Positions 49,151-59,700 of a DNA stretch of 64,000 nt are shown here, piece by piece; position 1 is the stretch's first letter; each line of letters starts with the position of its first letter. The translations under genes and the position numbers were made by a program. Source of the stretch: Todiramphus chloris collaris (lineage: Eukaryota > Chordata > Aves > Coraciiformes > Alcedinidae); assembly GCA_025345505.1 (NCBI GenBank), contig JANVCC010000174.1:5587012-5651011 (forward strand), in the 5' to 3' direction. The notes beneath the pieces are model-generated. The model was not told where the DNA came from and searched no databases. It saw nothing but the letters and a program-made list of their open reading frames with translations.

Positions 49151-51192
49151 CGCCTCTCTGGGGACAGTCAGAGGAGTCCCATCGGAGCGCAGGGCTGCGG
49201 TGGGGCTGGGCGGGCTTTTGGAAGAAAATTCCTGGCATGCTTTGGAGAACCAAAGCCACACAAGAACAGCCGGAGAACCTGCGCTGTCTTGTCTTGGCAA
49301 AATGCAACACTAGGAAACCTGTGTCCCACCAGCCTCCAGTTGTGTCACTGCTGTGGGTTGTCAGTAAAACCGTGGCTGTGTTTGGGTTTGTTCCCGTGCT
49401 CAGCTTCAGAGCACTCGGGCCAACGCTGTTGCTTTGGAAAGCAGGTAATACTTCAAGACCAGAACAAAAGCACGACCTGCAAAAGGAAAAAAACCCACTT
49501 TGGTGTAAAGGTTTTTTTTGTTGTTGACAGGTATTCGTCAGCCTGGCGTCAGCTTGACTCGCGTTTCTCTTCTGGTTGCTCCAAACCTTTGCTTTTCTCT
49601 TCCTTCTGATTTCTCTCCAGCTCACTGAGCAACATCCCTTTCAATGACATGTTGCTATTTTAGGCCAAACAACTGGATGAATGAAACGGCATTGCAATTT
49701 TTGTTCCAGTGATGCTAAACAAGGTGGTGAGAACTTGTTCTGTGTGGCTCTCGGGTCAGTTTGTTCTTGTAAGACTCAGAATATTAATGGTTGTGAGAGC
49801 GGTGACGGCTAGAAAATGAAAACTGCCTGATCCCAGCTGAGGAGGTGCTACGTAATCAACATGAATTTGGGTTTTCATTTTGGAGTGGAAGGACGATGAG
49901 GAAGCGATGGGCTGGAATTTGTCTTTATAGCAGTGAGGACGTGGAGATTTCCTAAGAGAACAGACGAGCTTGCTTAAGAGATCACAGCTTTATTAGCTCT
50001 GTGGTATAAACCCAGAGATATGCACAAACTCTCCTGCTTTCCCTTAAAACATGTATATATTTCAAGCTTATTAATTTGGCTGTGTATAACTCCTACAGAG
50101 TAATAACTTGAAATTCAGACTTTTTTTTTTTTAATTTTGGAAAAAATGATTTATTAGTTTGAAAGGGGATGGTGGCCTGACCCACCTGGCACAGGGAATC
50201 CTCTTTGGGTTCCAGTTCCCCTTTTCTTTTGAGAGGTCAGGTGGGAGTTGCCGATGCCCTCACAGCCACGCAGAGGTGAGCTGGGGGGAGAGAGACGCTT
50301 CTTGAGTCTGTGGCTTTGGCCAGTGATGCCAGTGAGCTCGTGCCAGGGAGGGTTTGGGCTGGGAGCTGTATGGGGTGATCGCCCGTGGCTCTGTTGGGCA
50401 GTGCCTCAGAGCTCGCAGCCCTGCTGGCTCTGGAGCTGGGGTCTCAGCGTGTGGAGCCAAGCCGGTGCCAGCTCCTCTCAGAGCACAGGGCGCTGCTCGG
50501 GGTGCGCTTGCCGGGCACTGCCTGTTCTCCCCACACCTTTGCGGAGGGGCAGGGCCTGCATCCTGAACATTGCACGCAAGAGCATCTCCTGTGGGCCAAA
50601 GCACAGGCTCAGGGGCTGTCTTCTGCCAGACAGGGGTGTTGGGTGTGAGTTCCAGAGCTTTACGTAGCCATTTCTTGTTCTTCCAAATGTGTGTGCTCAC
50701 GGCAAGCCCTTCAGCTCGAGTCAGAGCAGCGCCTGCGGCTTTCCTGTCCCTGTGGTGGGTAAGGGCCTCTCCCACCCACTGGTGGGGATCCCTGCCTGCC
50801 AGCCCATCCCCTGCCCACCGGCCGCGTCCTGTACACGCCGAGCAGAAGCGGCTGTGCAGAATGCAGGGGCAGGCACTGTGCAGGGCGCTGCTCCCAGCTG
50901 CTCCCGGTCCCGCTCTGCCACAGCTCCCTCTTCACGGCAGCCGGGGCCCGGGAGGTGAGGCCAGGCCGCCTGCGCTGCTGCGGCTCCGGCTGCTGATGCG
51001 CCCTTGTTAAATATTGAGGGGCCGAGGAGCCGCAGTCACGCAGCGCGGGCGGCAGCGCGGGGCCGGCTGTCCTGCCGCTGCCATCCCCCGGCCTGGGCAC
51101 CCAGCCCAGCACCCAGAGCTGGTCACGTCTGCGACTCGTCCCTCCGCTCGGCCCCCACGGGCCTGACTGGGTGGCTCCCGCCGGGCTGCTGC
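49151..51192. other. Intron segment leading into a GC-rich block
   Basis: The sequence is unremarkable to about 50230. It then rises in GC, and 50930-51180 has clear CpG density (cgcagcgcgggcggcagcgcgg). A donor-like GGAG/GTGAGG occurs at about 50953. It may be a weak CpG island, and it ends directly in the minisatellite. A T-run at 50121-50132 separates the two compositions. Confidence 0.45.
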
Positions 51193-51441
51193 GGGGAGGC
51201 TGCAGGGAGAGGTTTGGGGAGGCCGGAGGGAGGGCGGAGGGAGAGGTTTGGGGGAGGCTGCAGGGAGAGGTTTTGGGGAGGCTGGAGGGAGAGGTTTGGG
51301 GAGGCTGGAGGGCGAGCGGTGGGAGAGGTTTTGGGGAGGCTGGAGGGAGAGGTTTGGGGAGGCCAGAAGGAGAGGTTTGGGGAGGCCGGAGGAGGAGGTT
51401 TGGGGAGGCTGGAGGGCGAGCGGTGGGAGAGGTTTTGGTGG
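51193..51441 (+). repeat. G-rich minisatellite with mixed 23/24- and 34-bp units
   Basis: About nine copies of a unit containing 'gagaggtttggggaggc', with ggttt cores at 51211, 51245, 51269, 51293, 51327, 51351, 51374, 51397 and 51431. The spacings are 34, 24, 24, 34, 24, 23, 23 and 34. Most of the 34-bp steps carry an extra ten bases (such as gcgagcggtg). The plus strand is strongly G-rich and could form quadruplexes. The open frames through it (GEAGGRGLGRLEGE-like on plus, LPKPLPPASPNL-like on minus) are by-products of the repeat. Confidence 0.92.
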
Positions 51442-54400
51442 CAGTTGTGCAGAGCACGGGAGGCCGCGCGCATCCTGGCTGGTGCAGCTAACTTGGCTTT
51501 GCATTCAAACTGATAAACGGGGGATGCAAAACAAAAATAAATGTTCATTTATATAAAATGCTTTCAGCTCAAGCAGCAAACTATAAATTAAACCACTGCA
51601 TTATATGACCGAGTTTAGGATAAGACATAACTTGTGTGATTTTAATGTTAAATTATCTAATTGATTTATAGGGTGCTTCCATTAGCTGATCAAATTAAAC
51701 CTTTTTTCCTCGCCAGCGTCTTGTGAACTATGACCATGGGCCTTAGTCCTGCAGGCCCTCGCTTTAGGTGGGAAAGCCACGCTCCGCGTGTTGCCATGAG
51801 GTTGACAGCCACGGTCAGAACCAGAGGTGGATCTGCACAACTTCCAGTACGCCCACCTTTCTCATCAGTGCTCGCTCGGTTTACTGGCCGATGTTGTCTC
51901 CAGAGCTAGGCTTTGGAGGGGTGTGGGGCCAGGTGAGACGTCCCAGCCGAGGGGCTGCTGCCCTCGCCCACAGAGATGCTCTTCGGTGGCCTCAGTGTGG
52001 GTGTCCTCACCCACAGACTCTTGGGTGGTCTCAGGGTCCACCCAGTGCTGCTTACCCTCACTGGTGCCTCGCAGGCACTCGCCGCCGGCGATGAGTCAGG
52101 CGTTTGCCACGGGTGCATGTGCCCTTTTATTTCCTTTGCTGGCTTTATAATTAAACAGCGGAGCCCAGGACAGAGCTGGGGCTTCAAAGCCTGGTTCTGT
52201 CTCCTCTGACCTTGCTGGTGCCACGCTGCCTTTTGTTTGTAATCTCAGGCAAGAAGCAATGGAAAAGGGTTTGATAGGAGACAAAAGCAAACAATAGCCT
52301 TGCTCCAAAGATACAATGAATGGGATATAATTGAATTTTTTTGGTGAAGACATTGATTTGACCCTGTAAGACAAGCAGAGTGAATCATTAGGGGAATTAA
52401 CACACATTAAAATTCAGGTTGGGATTTTTATTTTTTTTTTTATCAGAGGGCTTTTATTGTGCCTTCAGTTTTGTTTTTAATTATTTAATGACTTTGTGTC
52501 TCCCAGTGATAAATCTATTTCTTCCCCCGTTTCTCAGAAGCAGTGGCAGTGCTGGTGTGACAGAGGGGCAGATGCCCATGCCCAGCAGCTGGTGAGTGCC
52601 AGCTCCTCGCCTGCAGCCCTCCTGGGGGCAGATGGGCACACGCTCTGAAACAGCGTCTCTTCCAAACTGTTGATGAAACATCAGAGTTAATCTGGCCACT
52701 TTATTCTGCGCCTTTAAGAGGGTTTTTTTTTTTTTCCAGTATGCATATAGCAAAAACTCTGCAGGAATTTATTTCTTGCCAGAAGCTGGTGGGATGTGGT
52801 GTTTGGGAGGAAAATTTCCAGATGGGCTGCACGGCGCAGGTTTGACCAGCTTTTTTTTCATGACTTGAGCTGCTTGGGACCACCCTTAGCTTGGTTTGGG
52901 GTTTGCTTGGAGGCGTTGCTCGGCTGCAGGTCTGTGTGTGTGCTGCCTAAGTTGTCTCTTACTGAAAAGCATCTCCTTTTGCTCCTGCCTCCAATCTCAG
53001 AGCATCTGCTGCCACACGTGGTACCTTTCTGTTTGCTGCCAACCCTGCCTTCTGCGGTTTGCAGGGGCTTTCCTGGGTGAGGGACACAAAGTCATACAGT
53101 CACAGAAAGCAGAGCATTTAAGCAGCGAGATGCAGAGGGGGTTTGCCAGTACACCCTGGGCCTATCCGTCCCATCCCAGGGACAGGCTTTCCATGCAGGC
53201 CGCAGGCACTGCCAAGCTCTGCTGCTGCTGTCCCTGATGTGCACAGCTCTCCTCTGTGCTTCCCTTGGAAAGACAGCATTTTTCCGTGCAGCACCAGTTT
53301 AGGGTTTACCCAGGATATGCCTGTAGCTGGAAACTCTCCTTTTTGCCTGGCTCGGTGCTGCGTGTGTTCGCCGCAAGCATCTCTGAGTCATCCCGCAGTT
53401 CTGCTCCCGTTCGAGGTGGCAGACGAGCGATGACTCTCCTGGAGCCTTCCTTGGTGCTGGTGTAGTGACAGAAGCTGGCGCACAGGTGTCAAACCGTCAC
53501 CAGGCGTTCCCGACGGCTTCTCCCCGGCACAGCGTGTGGTTGTGCAGCCAGAGTGGCCACCAGCCCCTCTCCCTCCACCAAACCTCCTTCAGACGCTGCC
53601 TGCCTGCTGTCGCTGGTGATGCCGAGATGTCCCGGTGAAGGACGTGGTGCTCTGGGGTTGCAGGTGGGCACAGGCGGGGTGAGCAGACAGTGCAGGAGGG
53701 GTTTGGGGATTTTGACCTGTTCATGCACCAGTCCTTGTAATTCTGGGTACTCGGGGCACGAAGGCAGCGTAGAGGATTCGCTGTCTCTCTGCTGTACATG
53801 CTAATTTATAGTGGTGCCGTGAGCTAGATTTTCCTTGTTATCCAAGGTATTTCCTCTGGAGGAGGGAAATCAGGCTGTAATATGTCATTAAGCAGAAAGC
53901 CTGGGGGAGCTCCTATCCTAGTTGATGCAGATACTTCTTTTATCCTGTTAGGAGAATTGAATTATACATTTTGAGTTGTTTGGAGATCCAGTCTGGAGTC
54001 TGGTTGGAGCTGTGGCTTTCTGTACGATGGCAGCAGGGGCCAGGGCTGCCCATCCATCTCGGTGACACCTGCGTGCGCTCAGTGGGTCACCCACCTGACT
54101 CCATCCTCAGCTCGTTCTTTAGCTTGCCTAATTCTGCTGGGCAGGCCCAGGCCAGCAGTAGCAAAACACATGTTCTGCCTCCAAACAGGAGCCTCTTGCT
54201 GCTGCAGCTCCTCCTCAAAATGAAGATTTTGAGCGTGCAGGACATAGGCTGGCTGGAAGGAGTAAAGCCAACAAGCCTAGGGTAAGACTGGCGTTCATTC
54301 ACCTGGAACACTGGGTTTCTGTTCTGTAGCGGAGTGTTTATTTGACCACAAAAGTTAAAATTGCTTTCTTCTCCTTACAGCAAATTGAATTTTAGTAGGA

Positions 54401-54809
54401 AGAGGCAAAATCCCATGCTAATCCAAAGCCCACCCACCCTGCCTGTTTTTGCAGGGTGGATCAGCTGGATACAGCTCTGCTTTGAGGGGATTTATTCTGT
54501 AGGTGGCTGCTCACGCAGACCGTCGTCCATGAGCGTCCAGGGCTCTTGGTCTTAGAGGATGTTTCAAGAGCTCCCTCCGGCATTCAGTGGTGCTCATCCC
54601 CTGGTATCTCCAAAGCTTGTCTTGCTGTGATGTAGATTTGTAATGTAGCGAGTTGAGGACATAATGTGGGATGGGCTGGGAGTAAAATTCTGCAGACTGC
54701 AGCACATTTGGTGGCAATACTGTGCTGACATTAAAAAGGAAAAAAAACCAAACCAGAGATCTTGTTTTATATTTTCTGAAGAATTTAAGTTGCAGAGTAG
54801 CTTTTTGGC
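51442..54809 (+). other. CAMTA1: Intron 3, distal part
   Basis: Right after the minisatellite, 51535-51715 is AT-rich, without long runs, and contains tctaattgattta, agctgatcaaattaaa and similar homeodomain/Sox-like words; it is a good candidate for a conserved non-coding element. The rest is ordinary intron, with T-runs at about 52429-52441 and 52722-52736. No gene or transposon is recognised. Confidence 0.45.
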
Positions 54810-54846
54810 TTTTTTTTTTTTTTTTTTTTAAAATATATATATATAT
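54810..54846 (+). repeat. T20 run followed by (AT)n
   Basis: Twenty consecutive T (54810-54829), then aaa and about seven AT units ending at 54846. It may be the degraded tail of a minus-strand retroelement or simple slippage, but no element body is recognised beside it. The length is likely to vary. Confidence 0.88.
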
Positions 54847-56675
54847 GTGCATAAAATCAGTAGTTGGCTCCTAAAACTCACACCCTGCATCAAAGCCGCA
54901 AGTTAATGCTGCATCGGTGGCTCCTGCACGGAGCGATGGGCAATGCCTTGTTGGGGCTCAGTGGAAATCTGGGGCCAGACCTTTTTGATGGTACAGTGTC
55001 CAAATTTTAGTACTCGCATCTAATTAACGTGTGGCTTCAGTAAAAGTGCAAGGTTTGGCGTGTTCTCTGGGAAGGTCACGAGTGTAGACGCTGTGCCAGA
55101 GACTGGTGTCCTGGTGGAGGGCTGCCCCAGCCTATTCTGGTACTGAACTTCACGTGGCAGTTAGCCAAAAAATGAGAGAGAGGTTTTTGGAGTGTCGTGT
55201 TGCTGCTCCTCCTGGCTCGCATGGAGCCGACGCTGCTCCCATTGTCTGCTGCCACGGTAATCGGTTAAAAATGCAGAGTCGGGCTTGGGAAGTGCGGGGT
55301 GAGGTGGTGGATTCTGGGAGAATTTATTTGCAGTGTAAACATGTTGGTCAGGAGTCATTAATATGACATTCACACAACTCTAATAAAGTACATAACACGG
55401 AGATCTGGCACCGCTGCAATACCCAGAGGACATTAAGTATGAGTCTTAAAACCAAGAGTATTGGAAACAAGATATTTTTACGTCTCGTTTGGGAGTAATA
55501 TAATTGCATTTTGTGGCTCTAGCAGATGCTTGGGCCAGCTGGTTGGAGAGCACTGTGGATTTTTTTAGCTTTGGTACTATACAGCTACAGCCCTTATATA
55601 GAACTGTCCTCAAACAAAATAATAAAAAAAATGCATCTCTGGTTTGGAAGGCCCGTTTCTGGTGTGCGATGTGTTCTACCTTCGTGATGGCGCAGCCTGG
55701 AGACGCTGCTGTTGCAGCAGCTCTGGAGATCAAACTGTGCCTGGGCAGCTGAAGATGCAGGGCAGCTCACTGACCTTTCTGCAGAGCTCCAGCTCTTGCA
55801 AGTCCCTCTCCGAGAGGGAATTTTTGGAAGAGAACCATCAAAACCCTACATATTTCTGAGTATATCTTGGGGAAGGGAGGAGGTGTGGGGAAGTTTATTT
55901 CCAGCAGCCTGTGGACTGCAGCGCCATGGGTTCTGGACCCTCTTGAGGTGTCAGGGTGTTGCTGGTATAGTGTCAGCAGCTGTCGTGGTTGGGGAGGTCG
56001 CTGGTCCCCCATCTCCTGCAGTTCAGGTCGCCCCGCTCTCTTCGGGGCCCACTGGCGATGCTCAGCCTGCCCCACAGCTCCTCCAGGTTTGCACCACGGA
56101 AATTGATGGGTGGCTGTCCCATGCTCGTTGGGCGTACGTACAAGCACCATTGTGAATTATCTTGCCAGTGCCAATAATTTCCTGCAAACAAATTGGTTCT
56201 GATCTGGAAGTAATCGCCCGTATCATTCCTGCAAGTGGGAGTGATGACTTATGTTGATGTCACCCGCTGGCTTTTTATGGCAACGATTAATAATTCAGTA
56301 ATTCTCTCTGCAGTGATGCTGTTCTGTTTATAAATATTTAATTTAGCTTCCCATGTCCACGTTGTCGCTGCCCTCCCCTTGGCCTCCTGACGTAACGCCG
56401 GGCCCTCGGCGGTGCCGCGCTCACCAAAGTCACCAGCGGGCTGTCTGTGCTGGGCCGTGTTAACGCCAGTCCTTGTTTGCATCCCTTCCTTACGAGATTT
56501 AAGTCTGGCTTTGGTGGCGTGAATATGGACGTTGAGTGCGCTGGTTCAGTCAGAACTTGATTTAAGCTGCAGACCTAACCTTGGGCCGGCGACTCCTTGT
56601 TTCTGTTATAGAACTTTCCAGTTTCCAACACAGCCATGCAAGTAACTCTCTTTTCTTTCTGCGCTTCTCTTTCAG
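54847..56675 (+). other. CAMTA1: Intron 3, last part before exon 4
   Basis: Mixed intron sequence. The stretch 56160-56350 has the look of a constrained element: AT-rich, few homopolymers, with gattaataattcagtaatt and tttataaatatttaattt words. The last 35 bases form a long polypyrimidine tract and acceptor (ctcttttctttctgcgcttctctttcag) for exon 4. Confidence 0.5.
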
Positions 56676-56743
56676 GAAATTGCAGCTTATTTAATAACGT
56701 TTGAAAAGCATGAAGAATGGCTAACAACTTCCCCTAAAACAAG
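56676..56743 (+). CDS. CAMTA1: CAMTA1 coding exon 4 (CG-1 domain)
   Basis: A 68-nt exon encoding EIAAYLITFEKHEEWLTTSPKT plus the first two bases of an Arg codon. It continues exon 3 exactly (NTNE/EIAAYL) in phase 0 and ends in phase 2. The protein is identical, as far as I remember, to human CAMTA1 in this stretch; CAMTA2 has HDEWLSCAPKTR, so the paralogue is excluded. It forms part of the CG-1 DNA-binding domain, about residues 79-101 of the human protein. The acceptor has an excellent pyrimidine tract. The donor AAG/GTAACG lacks G at +5. The next exon (PQNGSMILYNRKKVKYRKDG, with the nuclear localisation signal) is not found before the window ends. Confidence 0.97.
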
Positions 56744-59700
56744 GTAACGTTGCTTGTGCTTCAGCACATTGACTCGTTCTCGCCAATGACTTGACTCGCT
56801 GATCAATGCGTTGGCCACCAAGTGAAAACTCCCAGTCATGCTTGATGGCTTGTGACGCCAAACTCTCATTAATTGACTTAATGAGCATTTTATTGAACGA
56901 AATCAGGTTGATTAAAAATGGAACAGCTGCAATCTTGACAGGTTAAAGTTTTAACCCGATTGTTCAGGATTTAATCGCATCCCCTCAGAGCAGTGGATTT
57001 GGAAGCCTTGGAGCGAGGTCGCGGGCGATTTCTCTTGACAGCGCTCCCTGCAGCCTCCCACTTTAAGTACAGAAAAAAGCGCAGAGCCCTCCCCCGTGCT
57101 CCGCCTGTTTGAGAAGCGGGCACGGGGATTGTTTGCATTTTGGTGTTTCTCTTGCTGGGGTTAAGTGTTTGATGGCAAGGAGATCCCAAAAAGCTGCACT
57201 AACGGACATGTTTGCCGTTCATTATTCAGTAAATGTCATGTCGTCTGCGCACTGCCATAAATGTTTAACTCTTCCGCTCCCCTGGGAGCCCGTACGTGAA
57301 GTTTCGGCTGCGGATGTTTTCCTGCTGTTTCGACTCACAGAGTTTCTGTACGTCTCACTAACACGAGAAACAGCTCCCGCTTTCTCGTATTTGAGGCAGT
57401 GGTGTTTTTTGCTGTTCCCAATCCATCCCTTTCCAGTTGCAAGGGTCAGGGTTACTGGCAGGGCCTGCTCAGACCGGGGCGGGAGAAAAGCCCTGGTCAG
57501 CATCCCACGTCCCGTCGCCACGCGGCGCAGAGCTGCGGCGCCAGAGCCTCCCGCACAGCGCGCTGCTGGGCTTGGCATCGCCTCCCTCAGCCATGAGCAG
57601 AGCTTGCAGCGAGACGTGAGGACGAGCACTGACCCTGACGGAGCGTTCAGGTCAGTTCTCCTGTGTTCCATAGCTCCCAGCCGAGGAGGGGACAGAGGAG
57701 GAGGGCACTGCAGCAGCAGTGGGGGGACAGAGGGGACCTGCTTTCTGTAAAATATGGGGGAAAAAAGAGCTATGTACCTTGAGTTTGTTTTGGTCCCCTG
57801 CCCCCAGTCTCTTCTATACTTTCAGTGGCATCTTGAAGTAATGCATTTGCTTGTTGTGCTAAAATACGTCACTAATACCTGGAAAGGGAGACGTTGGAAG
57901 CCCAACTGCTTTCTCAAACGGTTCCCCGATACCCAGAGCTGCTGTGGTAGCTGAAGGGCCCCTAGATGGACCTTTCCCACCGACGGCAGCTGAGAGTCTT
58001 GCTTTGGTGAGCACTCCAGGGCTTTGTTTCACTCCTCGTCCTGGCTGCAGGACAGCAGGTTATTTGATAATATTGGAGAAGGGGTTTTTCTGACCTGGTA
58101 ATGCAAGTTTCAGAGTTAATGCAAAATAATTTCTTGCTGAACCTTTGCCATGTAAGTCTATTAAGTGGTCAGAAAAGATATTAACTAGTCTGGGTATACA
58201 CAGCATCATTAAAGAGATGAGATTATAAATGGTTTTGTAGCAGAATCTTATGATTTTAAGAGTTTGGTTTGCTAAAGGCAATGCATGAGGATAATTCTCT
58301 GATTAATATTACAGTACCTTCCTCTTGTGCGTTTACACTTGAAAGAAAAAATGTCCCAGGAGAAGGAAAGTTGTGATGGCTGTTCAAGGACCTTCTTAAA
58401 TTGTTGAGTTAGTTTTCCTTCTATTTTTTTAATACAGAAATTAATTGGAGGAGTTAAATGCTGAGTTCATACAATTGGAGCTCTTGGTATTACGGAATTA
58501 ATGACATTGATCTGGCACTGAACTGGAACCCTCCTTGTTTTTTGTTTGCTGCTGTGGGTGCCACTAATTTAATCTCAGAAAATTAATAAAAATGAATTGC
58601 ACCACTGACACTTACGGAATTTGTTAATGAGATGATGTATGGTGTGATCTGAGGATTCGCTGCCAGATGGATGCCTGTAGTGGACCCCAGGAGCGGCTGA
58701 ACAGAGCAGGAGGAGCTGGAGGTGGTTGGAGCTGTTGGCTGGTGGTGGGTGTTGGCGATGGGGTTTCTCCAGCTCTGGTCCCTGCGCAGGAGCTGCCACT
58801 GAGCTGGTCACCGTGGAGTGATGCAGGTTACAGAGCTGCTGCCGGAGGTGGCAGAAGAGGCAGAGTTTGCTTCAAGCCGTGCCTGCCATTGCTGACTGTC
58901 TTCATGTCCTTCTCGTGAAGAAGCTCCCATGTTTATGGCACACTGCTAGTCAGGGGTTGTTTTGGTCACGGATGGAGGAGGAACCCTCTTATGATGCCGT
59001 TGTGGTGGCAGTAGAGGAGCTATGAGCAAGCTTGTAAAGGCCTCTAAAATTGTTCTTTTTGTGAAACTTGTTGTTGAATGACTCTAATTGATAAAAAATG
59101 CTGATATGAATACACTGGAATATTATTCCAACAGTCTTTCGAGCACACCAGTTTATCAACATAAATTAACAAGTCCACCTAGCAAGGCATCGACCTTGAT
59201 GTTTCCTTGAAATGGTGTTCGGTTACTTGATAATGTGCCAGATAATCCACAGCGGGTACTCCGCTCAGCAGGGCGAGCTGGGGAGGCTTTCTGCTAATGC
59301 AGCAGGGCCGGAGTCTCTGACATTTCCAAGTTTAAATGCAAATCATGATGACAAAAAAAAAATTACTTGACATTTGTATATCAAGTAGAACTTTAATTGT
59401 TCTTTACATTGGAATTTCAATGACAAAGTTGACTTTCCTAGTCCAAAAGCGTTCTGCTAGATGAAGACACTTTGCTTAACTGTTTCCAAGTGCCTCCTGT
59501 AATTACCATTTTTAGAGTATTTTAGCAGTACGCTTGAACGATCTGATGTAGCTTCACCAGTGTCTCACAACTGACGCTCAAGCAACTGAAAAGACTGAGC
59601 TGTGCCCAGAAGCTGCAAGGTTGGTTTTCCATCTGGGAATGCAACTCATCTGTGTTGATACCACTTACCGTGTCACGTATACATCTCTGCTCCACGTACA

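Noticed and set aside
50711..51548. Pro-rich minus-strand frames (LPKPLPPASPNL repeats)
   Set aside because: The periodic peptide is a direct product of the minisatellite on the opposite strand.
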